DNA of 35,459 nt from Crocinitomicaceae bacterium (GTDB taxonomy: Bacteria > Bacteroidota > Bacteroidia > Flavobacteriales_D > Parvicellaceae): positions 7,822 through 43,280 of the forward strand of contig NYYE01000003.1 in NCBI GenBank assembly GCA_002686655.1, written 5' to 3'. The notes beneath the pieces were generated by a model. It was not told the origin of the DNA. It was given only the letters and a program-made list of their open reading frames with translations, and ran no database searches. Below are positions 25,424-34,201 of the stretch, piece after piece; the stretch's first letter is position 1; each line of letters opens with the position of its first letter. The position numbers were made by a program, and so were the translations under genes.

Positions 25424-26518
25424 ATGAGTAAAAAATTTAAACACATTTCTAAAAGTTCTGAGAAATTTTTAGAAAAATACCTCAATACACCCTCTCCTAC
25501 TGGATTTGAAAGCGCCGGACAAAAAGTATGGTTAGATTATATTAAACCATACATAGATTCTCATATTGTTGACACCTATGGGTCAGTTGTTGGAATTATT
25601 AATCCAGAAGCAAAATATAAAGTAGTTATTGAAGCACATGCTGATGAAATATCTTGGTTTGTTCATTACATAACTGATAATGGATTTATTTATTTGAGAA
25701 GAAATGGTGGTAGTGACCATCAAATTGCTCCTTCTAAAAGAGTAAATATTCATACTGATAAAGGAGCTGTTAAAGCAGTTTTTGGTTGGCCTGCCATACA
25801 TACTAGACTTGGAGGGACTAAAGAGGAACCTCCAAAAACTGATAATATTTTTTTAGACTGTGGCTGTAAGAACAAAAAGGAAGTTGAAGCACTTGGAATT
25901 CATGTAGGTTGCGTCATCACCTATGAGGACGAATTTATGATTTTAAATAAATCTAATTATGTAGGTAGAGCACTCGATAATAGAATGGGAGGATTTATGA
26001 TTGCCGAAGTTGCCAGACTTTTACATGAAAATAATATAAAACTTCCTTTTGGACTTTATATTACCAACGCAGTTCAAGAGGAAATTGGACTGAGAGGTGC
26101 TCAAATGATAGCTGAAAGAATTAAACCAGATGTAGCTATAGTAACTGATGTTTGTCATGATACTAATACCCCTATGATTAAAAAAATTGTAGAAGGAGAT
26201 TTATCTTCTGGAAAAGGACCTGTTTTAAGTTATGGACCAGCCGTTCAAAATAACCTGCTTAAGTTTATTATAAATGAAGCTAAAAAGAATAAAATTGATT
26301 TTCAAAGATTAGCAGCTTCAAGAAGCACAGGAACTGATACAGATGCTTTTGCTTATTCAAATATGGGAGTTGCCTCAGCTTTAATCTCTCTTCCTCTAAG
26401 ATACATGCATACTACAGTAGAAATGTGTTCAAAAGATGATGTAAACTCTGTAATAGAGCTAATATACAGATCATTATTATCTCTTAAAAATGGTCAAACT
26501 TTTAATTACCTAAAGTAA
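25424..26518 (+). CDS. M42 family metallo-aminopeptidase
   Basis: Cytosolic two-zinc aminopeptidase of the M42 (glutamyl aminopeptidase/TET) family, 364 residues. Metal and catalytic motifs are visible in order: EAHADEISW (ligand His near residue 70), GRALDNRMGG (bridging Asp), QEEIGLRGA (catalytic Glu pair), VTDVCHDTNTP and the last ligand in LRYMHTTVEM. Members usually form dodecameric tetrahedral particles that trim peptides after the proteasome-like proteases. The ATG of hemB follows its TAA with no gap. Confidence 0.92.
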   Translation: MSKKFKHISKSSEKFLEKYLNTPSPTGFESAGQKVWLDYIKPYIDSHIVDTYGSVVGIINPEAKYKVVIEAHADEISWFVHYITDNGFIYLRRNGGSDHQIAPSKRVNIHTDKGAVKAVFGWPAIHTRLGGTKEEPPKTDNIFLDCGCKNKKEVEALGIHVGCVITYEDEFMILNKSNYVGRALDNRMGGFMIAEVARLLHENNIKLPFGLYITNAVQEEIGLRGAQMIAERIKPDVAIVTDVCHDTNTPMIKKIVEGDLSSGKGPVLSYGPAVQNNLLKFIINEAKKNKIDFQRLAASRSTGTDTDAFAYSNMGVASALISLPLRYMHTTVEMCSKDDVNSVIELIYRSLLSLKNGQTFNYLK

Positions 26519-27487
26519 ATGCGCCAAAGACCTAGAAGGAATAGAAAATCATTTGCTATTAGAGAAATGGTTGCAGAAACAAATCTTAAAATAGAGGATT
26601 TAATATATCCATTATTTTTATTTGATGGCAAGAATCAAAAAAAAGCTATTGATTCCATGCCTAATTGTTTTCGTTGGACGTTAGATCTAATGCTCAAAGA
26701 AATTGAAAATTGTGGTAATTTAGGGATCCAAAATTTTGTGTTATTTCCAGCAATAAATGATCAACTAAAAGATAAAAAAGCAACTTACAGCTATGATCCT
26801 AATAACTTTTATCTTAAAGCCATAGAAACTATTAAAAAAAAGTTTCCTGAATTTACTTTGATGAGTGATGTTGCTATGGACCCCTACTCTTCTGATGGAC
26901 ATGACGGATTATTAATCAATGGAGAAATTAATAATGATGAATCCATCCCTATTCTGTGTGAAATGGCGCTTGCTCAAGCAAGAGCAGGAATAGATATTAT
27001 AGGCCCTTCAGATATGATGGACGGAAGAGTTGGCGCCATAAGAGATACTTTAGATGAAAATAATTTTACCCAAACAAGTATAATGAGCTATACAGCAAAG
27101 TATGCTAGTGCTTTTTATGGTCCTTTTAGAGATGCTTTGGACTCAGAGCCAAAATTTGGTGATAAAAAAACTTATCAAATGGATCCTAGAAATAAAACTG
27201 AAAGTCTTGTAGAAGCTGAATTAGACGAGCTAGAGGGAGCAGATATTTTAATGGTGAAACCAGCCCTAAGCTATTTAGATGTTATTAATACAATAAAAGA
27301 GAACTCCAACTTACCTATAAGTGCCTATAATGTAAGTGGTGAATATTCTATGGTTCATGCTGCAGCTTCTAACGGTTGGTTGAATTATGAAGATACATTT
27401 TTAGAAGTTCTTACAAGTATTAAAAGAGCTGGAGCAGATATAATATTGACTTATTTTGCTAAGGACTTTGCAAAATTAAAGAATTAG
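26519..27487 (+). CDS. hemB: Delta-aminolevulinic acid dehydratase (porphobilinogen synthase)
   Basis: Condenses two 5-aminolevulinate molecules to porphobilinogen in haem synthesis. The 322 residues have the Schiff-base lysines in YTAKYASAFYGPFR (Lys194) and LMVKPALSYLDV (Lys247). The segment DVAMDPYSSDGHDG (117-130) replaces the DxCxC...C catalytic-zinc site of zinc enzymes by Ala, Asp and Asp, as in the magnesium-type (Pseudomonas-like) enzymes. An N-terminal RQRPRRNR arm is present, which swaps between octamer and hexamer in the family. Its TAG overlaps the yaaA stop by 4 bases. Confidence 0.96.
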   Translation: MRQRPRRNRKSFAIREMVAETNLKIEDLIYPLFLFDGKNQKKAIDSMPNCFRWTLDLMLKEIENCGNLGIQNFVLFPAINDQLKDKKATYSYDPNNFYLKAIETIKKKFPEFTLMSDVAMDPYSSDGHDGLLINGEINNDESIPILCEMALAQARAGIDIIGPSDMMDGRVGAIRDTLDENNFTQTSIMSYTAKYASAFYGPFRDALDSEPKFGDKKTYQMDPRNKTESLVEAELDELEGADILMVKPALSYLDVINTIKENSNLPISAYNVSGEYSMVHAAASNGWLNYEDTFLEVLTSIKRAGADIILTYFAKDFAKLKN

Positions 27488-28245
27488 TTTTTTCTAGTGA
27501 AAACAAAATTTAATTCATCTGATTTGATGGAATTATATTGATAATTTAATTCCTCATACTCTTTTAACTGCTCTAGATTTGTTAATTTATTTTGTAAAAT
27601 AAAGTTAGCCATACTCCCTCTTGCTGCCTTGGAATTGTTAGCTATTACTTTTAACTTCCCATTAGAATCTTCTAAAAAAGTACAATTAATTATTTTATCA
27701 AAATAAGAATATTTATTTATAACCTTAAAGTATTCATTACTAGCTAAATTGATGATGGGTTTATCCGAATTGAATTCATTTAAATAATTTATAATATCTT
27801 GATTCCAAAAGTCATATAAATTACTAAAGCCATCAATTAATTTAAATTTTAAGCCCATTTCAAGTCGGTATTTCTCAACCCTATCGTATGGCTTAAGCAA
27901 TCCATATAGGCCACTTAAAATTATCAAATGACTTTGGGCATGAAATGCAGTATCATTACTCCAATTTTGAGCATTTAAGTATTTGAAAGCTGTTCCAAAA
28001 TAAGTTAAAACGGCAGAATGTTTTTCATTATTACTATTTCCCCATTCATTTAAATCATAATAAGTTTCGTCTGCAAGATTATCACTTAGCTTCATAAGGT
28101 TTTGTAATTCCTTCTTGCTTAGTTTTCTTAGAGCGGAATTAATTAATTTTGCTTTACTCTTGAAGTATGGTTTTGAGTTTTCAAAAGACTTTAATTCAAT
28201 AGTTGGTTGAATCATTGTTTTGGTAGGAGATAATAGAATATACAT
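27484..28245 (-). CDS. yaaA: YaaA (UPF0246) peroxide-stress protein
   Basis: Cytosolic protein of 253 residues matching the YaaA/DUF328 family along its length: LLSPTKTM at the start, LMKLSDNLADETYYDLNEW, HLIILSGLYGLLKPYDRVEKYRLEMG (central signature) and late NSKAARGSMANFIL. In E. coli YaaA lowers free iron and protects DNA during H2O2 stress; structures of the family show a DNA-binding cantaloupe fold. It is the last gene of the glycosyltransferase-gcvT-comB-yaaA run, 4 bases after comB. Confidence 0.9.
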   Translation of the reverse strand: MYILLSPTKTMIQPTIELKSFENSKPYFKSKAKLINSALRKLSKKELQNLMKLSDNLADETYYDLNEWGNSNNEKHSAVLTYFGTAFKYLNAQNWSNDTAFHAQSHLIILSGLYGLLKPYDRVEKYRLEMGLKFKLIDGFSNLYDFWNQDIINYLNEFNSDKPIINLASNEYFKVINKYSYFDKIINCTFLEDSNGKLKVIANNSKAARGSMANFILQNKLTNLEQLKEYEELNYQYNSIKSDELNFVFTRKN

Positions 28246-28249
28246 AATA

Positions 28250-28972
28250 TTAGGTAAGTAATTTAAGATAATTATCTTCTCTAAAAGGAATTACATCCGT
28301 TTGATTTGGAGTTAAGCAATATTTAATGTCTTCATTTAAATTTAATTTTTTCAAACGTTTTCTATGAGAAGATGCTTTAAGAAATCCGAAATAATTTGAT
28401 TTAGCAGAAAGAAATAGATATCTAGCAGCTACTGTAGAGTCATTACTAGTTTCAAATTTTTTTGAATTTAACAATTGGTCACTTATGGCACCAGCACAAA
28501 TAGAATCTTCCAAACAAAATTTATTTTGCCAACCAGATCCAAGCAACAATACATTCTTATTTAAATCAATTAAGTACTTACAGAGAGCATCTAAATTTAA
28601 AAATGATCCAATTAAAAGTTGTTTACTTTTATCTGTAACATTAATGGCTTTAGTCCCATTTGTAGTGGTAAGAACGAGTGTTTTACCCATCAAATTATCA
28701 TTCATATAGCTTCTTGGAGAATTACCCAAATTAAACCCTCTAACAATTTCTCCTTTTCTTTCTGCTGCAACATGATAACCCTTTTTTAAATAATCATCAG
28801 CCTCATTAATAGAACTTACAGGTATAATTTTGTTAACTCCATACTGAAAAGCAGTACAAATTACAGAAGTTGCTCTCAGTACATCAATAGCAACTACGAT
28901 ATCAAAACCTTCAGCATATAACGGAAAAAGATTTGGAGTAAAACAAATTTCAACTTTTGGTTTAGAAATCAT
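28250..28972 (-). CDS. comB: 2-phosphosulfolactate phosphatase family protein ComB
   Basis: Protein of 240 residues of the ComB family: VVAIDVLRATSVICTAFQYGVNKIIPV, AAERKGEIVRGFNLGNSP, LVLTTTNGTKAI and LLGSGWQNKFCLEDSICAGAI are the conserved blocks. In methanogens ComB dephosphorylates phosphosulfolactate for coenzyme M; in Bacteroidota, which make no coenzyme M, the physiological substrate is not settled. No comA or comC homologue is near. Its ATG overlaps the gcvT stop by 4 bases (ATGA), so it is translated with gcvT. Confidence 0.88.
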   Translation of the reverse strand: MISKPKVEICFTPNLFPLYAEGFDIVVAIDVLRATSVICTAFQYGVNKIIPVSSINEADDYLKKGYHVAAERKGEIVRGFNLGNSPRSYMNDNLMGKTLVLTTTNGTKAINVTDKSKQLLIGSFLNLDALCKYLIDLNKNVLLLGSGWQNKFCLEDSICAGAISDQLLNSKKFETSNDSTVAARYLFLSAKSNYFGFLKASSHRKRLKKLNLNEDIKYCLTPNQTDVIPFREDNYLKLLT

Positions 28973-30054
28973 TCTATCTTGAAAAAAGGCAGTTTAACAA
29001 TTTTTGCAGGTATAGATTTGTTTCTAATATTTATAAAAATACTATTTCCAAAGTTTGAGAAATTTGAATTAACATATCCCATCCCTATAGCTTTCCTAAC
29101 AGAGGGACCCATAGTTCCAGATGTGACTTTTCCAATTAGTTTTCCGTCAGCATTCGTAATTTCATAATCTTTTCTTGGAATTCCTCTTTCTAATAATTCA
29201 AAAGCTACTAATTTGTTTTGAGTTCCTTGAAGTTTGTGGTTCTGAATAATATCTTTTCCAATAAATTCTTTATTAAATTTTGTTACCCAAGATAAACCTG
29301 CAGAAATAGGAGAAGTATGATCATTAATATCGTTTCCATACAAACAATATCCCATTTCTAATCTTAATGTATCTCTAGCTGCTAATCCAGTAGGAAGAAC
29401 ATTATATTTAGGACCAGAACTAAATATTAGATCCCATATTTCTTCAGCATAACTATTGGGAACATATAATTCAAAACCACCAGAACCAGTATAACCTGTT
29501 GCAGAAATAATAATATCATTATAACCTGCAAAGTTTCCCTTTTGAAAATGATAAAATTTTATTGCTGATAAATTTAAATCAGTATAATTCTGTAAAAGTT
29601 CGACAGCTTTAGGACCTTGTACTGCAATTAGTGATAAATTTTCCGAGATATTAGATAGCTCAGCACCCATAGTATTTTGAATCGAAATCCAATTCCAATC
29701 TTTTTCAATATTTGAAGCGTTAACAACAAGCATGTAATGATTTTCTTCAATCATATAAACCAACATATCATCAACAATGCCTCCTTCAGAATTAGGAAGG
29801 TAACTATATTGAGCTCTTCCAGGAAAAAGAGTTGATGCATCATTACTAGAAATTTTCTGAATTAATTTCAAGGCATTTTCTCCTTTTACTATAAATTCTC
29901 CCATGTGTGAAACATCAAAAACTCCAACATTATTTCTAACATTAATGTGCTCTTGATTAACTCCTGAATATTGAACAGGCATTTCATAACCAGCAAAAGG
30001 AACCATTTTTGCCCGTAGTTCAATATGTTTATTATATAGTGCTGTTTTTTTCAT
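28969..30054 (-). CDS. gcvT: Glycine cleavage system aminomethyltransferase (T protein)
   Basis: T protein of the glycine cleavage complex, transferring the methylene group from the lipoylated H protein to tetrahydrofolate. The 361 residues show MVPFAGYEMPVQYSG, GVFDVSHMGEF, the folate-binding Asp region MLVVNASNIEKDWNW, SATGYTGSGGFELYVP, GLAARDTLRLEMGYCLYGNDI and C-terminal VTSGTMGPSVRKAIGMGYV. gcvH and gcvP are not in the window. It starts 2 bases after the glycosyltransferase stop, an odd operon partner. Confidence 0.96.
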   Translation of the reverse strand: MKKTALYNKHIELRAKMVPFAGYEMPVQYSGVNQEHINVRNNVGVFDVSHMGEFIVKGENALKLIQKISSNDASTLFPGRAQYSYLPNSEGGIVDDMLVYMIEENHYMLVVNASNIEKDWNWISIQNTMGAELSNISENLSLIAVQGPKAVELLQNYTDLNLSAIKFYHFQKGNFAGYNDIIISATGYTGSGGFELYVPNSYAEEIWDLIFSSGPKYNVLPTGLAARDTLRLEMGYCLYGNDINDHTSPISAGLSWVTKFNKEFIGKDIIQNHKLQGTQNKLVAFELLERGIPRKDYEITNADGKLIGKVTSGTMGPSVRKAIGMGYVNSNFSNFGNSIFINIRNKSIPAKIVKLPFFKIE

Positions 30055-30056
30055 GA

Positions 30057-31139
30057 TTATTTCATTAATGAAGTATATAAATTAAAATAAGTTTCTTTTA
30101 CTACGTTTTTAGAATAATTTTTTTCTACAGAATCTCTTCCTTTAGCACCTACTTTTTTTCTTAAATTTTTATTCTCTATTAAATTTGATAAAATTTCCAG
30201 CCATTCTGATGATTTATTTGCAAGAAAGCCATTTTTACCGTTTTGAATAATTTTTTTATTCATTCCTACTGCTGACATTACTGTAGGAATTCCTACAGAC
30301 ATATATAATAATCCTTTCATACCACATTTTCCTCTAGACCACTCATTATTAGGAATTGGCATAATACCAATATCAAAAGAGTTAAATAATTCAACTTCTT
30401 TTTTATTTTCCCATTTAACTCCTTTAATTCCTAGTTGTTTATTATGATATTGCTCATCCCCGATTAAAACAAATTCAATTTTATTTTTAAACTTCTTTTT
30501 AAGCTCTAAATAAACATCTGTAATCATTTCAAAGTGCTTAACAGTTGTATGACTACCAACCCATCCAATTTTAACAATATCTGATTTAGAAGAAGTTACA
30601 ATTGGTTTATAAAGATCTGTATCTACAGTTGATGGAATAATAGTTACATTGGGATTAATTTTTCTAGCAAAATTAGCTAGATATTCATTTCCACAAGTAA
30701 CATGTTTACAAAGAGGAAGTATTTTTTCTATTTTTTTTTCATCTTTTAAGAAAGATATCTTTTTGTTGACTTCTGAAACATCTTTAACCCAAATAGCATC
30801 ATCAAAATCATATACAATTGGAATGTTATTCTTAGAAATATATTTTTCGAAATAAATAGACTTTGTTGGAAGAACTTCTCTATAAATAACAATTAAATCA
30901 TATTGATGAATTTCACTTGTATGTATCCATCTTCTTTTATAAGAATTTAATCCAATTTTAATTTTTTTTAGAATGCTTTTTGAATGATACAAAGCAATTT
31001 CATCTTTCTCATTAATGATATTAGCTAAAAAACATTGTATCCCTTTTAGTTCTAAATAATCAAAAAACTGCTCAAACCTATATCTCTGACCCGGACTTCT
31101 ATCTATTCTATGATGTGCAAGAAATAGGATTTTTTTCAA
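30057..31139 (-). CDS. Family 4-like glycosyltransferase
   Basis: GT-B glycosyltransferase of 360 residues. The N-terminus KKILFLAHHRIDRSPGQRYRFEQFF resembles the nucleotide-free acceptor domain of surface-polysaccharide enzymes. The donor half has KIGWVGSHTTVKHF, SFDIGIMPIPNNEWSRGKCGMKGLLYMSVGIP (the glycan-donor loop with E/K-G pattern) and NGKNGFLANKSSEW. It probably adds a sugar to an exopolysaccharide or lipid-linked glycan at the inner membrane. The start is TTG at 31139; no ATG fits the conserved N-terminus. It diverges from the WbpM-like gene, another glycan gene. Confidence 0.85.
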   Translation of the reverse strand: MKKILFLAHHRIDRSPGQRYRFEQFFDYLELKGIQCFLANIINEKDEIALYHSKSILKKIKIGLNSYKRRWIHTSEIHQYDLIVIYREVLPTKSIYFEKYISKNNIPIVYDFDDAIWVKDVSEVNKKISFLKDEKKIEKILPLCKHVTCGNEYLANFARKINPNVTIIPSTVDTDLYKPIVTSSKSDIVKIGWVGSHTTVKHFEMITDVYLELKKKFKNKIEFVLIGDEQYHNKQLGIKGVKWENKKEVELFNSFDIGIMPIPNNEWSRGKCGMKGLLYMSVGIPTVMSAVGMNKKIIQNGKNGFLANKSSEWLEILSNLIENKNLRKKVGAKGRDSVEKNYSKNVVKETYFNLYTSLMK

Positions 31140-31205
31140 AACTTATATTAAAAAATTAATTGGTAAAATTAAAAATGATTTTGTAATAAAAAGATTAAAG
31201 CAATT

Positions 31206-31226
31206 GAATACTTTTATTTAGTATTC
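31206..31226. repeat. Inverted repeat between divergent glycan genes
   Basis: GAATACT and AGTATTC form a perfect 7-bp inverted repeat around a 7-base T-rich loop, between the divergent glycosyltransferase and WbpM-like genes. It could be an operator for both or an incidental AT-rich structure. Confidence 0.3.
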
Positions 31227-31259
31227 TTATAATCAATTTTAGAAGAAGATTTTAAAATT

Positions 31260-31267
31260 TATATTTG
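31260..31267 (+). promoter_or_regulatory. -7 box directly before the WbpM-like gene
   Basis: TATATTTG matches TAnnTTTG and ends 7 bases before the ATG at 31275. TTTT (31237-31240) sits at the exact 19-base -33 spacing (3 of 4 matches). The mRNA would have almost no leader. Confidence 0.5.
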
Positions 31268-31274
31268 TATTAAT

Positions 31275-33155
31275 ATGATTCCTAATTGGTACTTGCCTAA
31301 AAAGTTAATTTTACTTTTTGATATATTATTAACCATTACATCACTACTTTTAGCTTACTTAATTAGATTTGATTTTATTGATTTTTATGATCTATTCTGG
31401 ATTAAGGAATATGATAGTGTCCTAACTGGTGTACCATCACTTATTTTAATTAGATATTTAACTTTTTTAATAGGAAAAACTCATAAAAGTATAATCAGAC
31501 ATTTTTCAAATGATGATGCCCTAAGAATTTTTTACACTATATCTATAGGAACTATTATTATAAGCTCCATATCTATTATAAAATTTAAATTTCATGATGG
31601 ATCTGTTCTTTTACCAAAGTCTGTTATTATTATTGAGTATTTAGGAACGTTGTTTTTACTTACGTCCTCAAGATTATTTGTCAAACAATCATTTACAAAT
31701 CGTAATAAAAAAGGTGGTGAAAAAATAAACGTTTTGATTTATGGATCAGGTAAAATGGGTATTATTACAAAAACTACTTTGGAAAGAGATGAAGGAAATT
31801 CTTATAATATTGAAGGTTTTATCGATGACGACCCTCAAAAAGAGGGTTTATTAATCGATCGAAAATCAATTATTCATCCTAAAAATTTAAATGCTCAACT
31901 CACTAAGCTTAAAATAAATACTGTCATTATTGCTATTAAAGACCCTTCAACTGTAAATAAGAAAAAATTAATAGATACTTGTCTAAAAAATCAAGTTAAA
32001 GTAAAAACTGTTCCTTCTGTAGAAGATTGGTTTGATGGTAATTTTTCACCACAACAAATAAAAGATGTAAATATCAACGATTTATTGGGAAGAAATCCTA
32101 TAGAGTTACCTAAAAAAAATATTCAAAAAGATATACAAAATAAAACTATTCTAGTTACAGGTGCTGCTGGATCAATAGGAAGTGAAATAGTAAGACAGTT
32201 ATTAAACCTACAACCCAAAAAAGTGATTTTATTGGATCAAGCTGAAAGTGCATTATACGATTTGAACCAAGATCTAATTATAAAAAATAAATCAAAAAAT
32301 ATTGAAATAATTGTTGGAGATATTACAAGGAAAGAAAGAGTAACTAATATTTTTAAATCATACCATCCAGAAATTATTTTTCATGCTGCTGCCTATAAAC
32401 ATGTTCCATTAATGGAAAATAACCCTACTGAATCTATTAGAACTAACCTATTAGGAACTAAGATTATAGCTGACCTGGCTGTAGCGTATAATATTCAAAA
32501 ATTTATTTTAGTATCAACTGATAAAGCTGTAAATCCAACCAATGTAATGGGAGCTTCTAAAAGATCAGCTGAAATGTATTGTCAAGCCTTAAATCAAGAA
32601 CACAAAACCAAATTTATAATAACAAGGTTTGGAAATGTTCTTGGAAGTAACGGGTCCGTAATTCCTTTATTTAAAAAACAAATTAACGGTGGAGGACCAA
32701 TAACTGTAACTCACCCAAATGTAACAAGATTTTTTATGACTATAAAAGAAGCTTGTCAACTTGTTCTAGAAGCCTCTTCAATGGGAGACGGTGGGGAGAT
32801 TTTTGTGTTTGATATGGGAGAGAGTATTAAAATAATTGACCTTGCACATAAAATGATTCAATTAGCTGGACTGGAAATTGATAAGGATATTAAAATTAAA
32901 ATAATTGGTTTAAGACCAGGAGAAAAAATGTTTGAAGAAACATTAAATATAAACGAAAGCACTTCAAAAACTCATCATCCTAAAATTTTAATAGGAAAAG
33001 TTTCAGTGGTCAATTTATCAGAAATTAATAAATCGATTGAAAAATTAATAATGTTTATTAAAACTCAACAGAATGATGAAATTATCAAACAAATGAAAGA
33101 GATTATTCCAGAGTACGTAAGTAATAATTCTGAATTCAGTAAGTTTGATAATTAG
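31275..33155 (+). CDS. WbpM/CapD-like nucleoside-diphosphate sugar dehydratase/epimerase
   Basis: Membrane-bound nucleotide-sugar enzyme of 626 residues. About four membrane segments cover residues 10-140, then a Rossmann-like domain (IYGSGKMGIITK near 157) and a second, catalytic SDR domain (VTGAAGSIGSEIVRQL near 295). The catalytic STDKAVNPTNVMGASKR has Met-x3-Lys instead of Tyr-x3-Lys, as in FlaA1/WbpM 4,6-dehydratases. These act on UDP-GlcNAc to give 4-keto-6-deoxy sugars for surface glycans. It is followed 13 bases later by menC. Which sugar is made cannot be read. Confidence 0.9.
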   Translation: MIPNWYLPKKLILLFDILLTITSLLLAYLIRFDFIDFYDLFWIKEYDSVLTGVPSLILIRYLTFLIGKTHKSIIRHFSNDDALRIFYTISIGTIIISSISIIKFKFHDGSVLLPKSVIIIEYLGTLFLLTSSRLFVKQSFTNRNKKGGEKINVLIYGSGKMGIITKTTLERDEGNSYNIEGFIDDDPQKEGLLIDRKSIIHPKNLNAQLTKLKINTVIIAIKDPSTVNKKKLIDTCLKNQVKVKTVPSVEDWFDGNFSPQQIKDVNINDLLGRNPIELPKKNIQKDIQNKTILVTGAAGSIGSEIVRQLLNLQPKKVILLDQAESALYDLNQDLIIKNKSKNIEIIVGDITRKERVTNIFKSYHPEIIFHAAAYKHVPLMENNPTESIRTNLLGTKIIADLAVAYNIQKFILVSTDKAVNPTNVMGASKRSAEMYCQALNQEHKTKFIITRFGNVLGSNGSVIPLFKKQINGGGPITVTHPNVTRFFMTIKEACQLVLEASSMGDGGEIFVFDMGESIKIIDLAHKMIQLAGLEIDKDIKIKIIGLRPGEKMFEETLNINESTSKTHHPKILIGKVSVVNLSEINKSIEKLIMFIKTQQNDEIIKQMKEIIPEYVSNNSEFSKFDN

Positions 33156-33168
33156 AATTTAATCAGCA

Positions 33169-34200
33169 ATGCTTAATGCAAAAATATATTTCCATCAATT
33201 AAAATTTACAGTCCCAGGAGGAACCTCAAGAGGCATTTTAAAAATTAGACCTTCTTGGTTTATCAAAATATTTAAAGAAAATAATCCATCTATTTTTGGA
33301 TTAGGTGAATGTGGCCCAATTGAGGGACTAAGCATAGATTCTTTTAAAGATATTCCTGAAAAGCTGAATGAAGTTGTTAAAAATATTAACCATCTCTCAC
33401 AATTGGATTTATCTGCCTTCCCAAGTATTCAGTTCGGAATTGAAAATGCTTTTAATGATTTGCATAACGGAGGAGAAATGGTGATTTTTAAAAATTCTTT
33501 TCTGAACGGAAATCCGATCAAAATAAACGGACTTATATGGATGGGAAACAAAGATTTTATGTTAAAGCAAGTTCAAGAAAAAATAGAAAATGGTTATTCA
33601 TGTCTTAAACTTAAAATTGGAGCCATTAATTTTGAAGATGAAATTTCAATTATTAAGAAAATCAGAAAAAAATTTAGCTCTGATGCGCTAGAAATAAGAG
33701 TTGACGCTAATGGAGCATTTAAAAATGATGTATTATTAAAACTTGAGCATTTAGGTAGACTAAAAATTCATTCAATAGAACAACCTATAGCCACAAACCA
33801 ATGGGATAAAATGAAAAAGTTGTGTAAAGAAAGTCCAATTCCAATAGTTTTAGACGAAGAGCTAATAGGAATAAAAAACAATAAAAACGAACTTTTAAGT
33901 TATATTAAGCCTCAATATTTAGTACTCAAACCTACATTATTAGGTGGTTTTAAAAAGACCAGAGAATGGATTAATGAAGCCAATAAGAGAAATATTAAAT
34001 GGTGGGTAACCTCCGCTCTAGAGTCAAATATAGGTCTAAATGCAATATCACAATTCTGCTCAGAGTTTAAGTTAAAACTTCCTCAAGGTTTAGGTACTGG
34101 TCAACTTTACACTAATAATTTCAGATCTCCATTGTTTTTAAAGGGAGAAATGATTTATTACCAAAATCAAAAAAATTGGGACTTGTCATTTTTCAATTGA
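33169..34200 (+). CDS. menC: o-Succinylbenzoate synthase MenC
   Basis: Enolase-superfamily dehydratase of menaquinone synthesis, turning SHCHC into o-succinylbenzoate. The 343 residues have the superfamily acid-base pair KLKIG (Lys-x-Lys region near residue 146), Mg ligands in RVDANG, IEQPI and LDEEL, and the second base in LVLKPTLLGG. An N-terminal capping domain covers about 1-110. Dipeptide epimerases share this fold, but the menE gene one base downstream makes MenC the firm choice. Confidence 0.92.
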   Translation: MLNAKIYFHQLKFTVPGGTSRGILKIRPSWFIKIFKENNPSIFGLGECGPIEGLSIDSFKDIPEKLNEVVKNINHLSQLDLSAFPSIQFGIENAFNDLHNGGEMVIFKNSFLNGNPIKINGLIWMGNKDFMLKQVQEKIENGYSCLKLKIGAINFEDEISIIKKIRKKFSSDALEIRVDANGAFKNDVLLKLEHLGRLKIHSIEQPIATNQWDKMKKLCKESPIPIVLDEELIGIKNNKNELLSYIKPQYLVLKPTLLGGFKKTREWINEANKRNIKWWVTSALESNIGLNAISQFCSEFKLKLPQGLGTGQLYTNNFRSPLFLKGEMIYYQNQKNWDLSFFN

Positions 34201-34201
34201 T

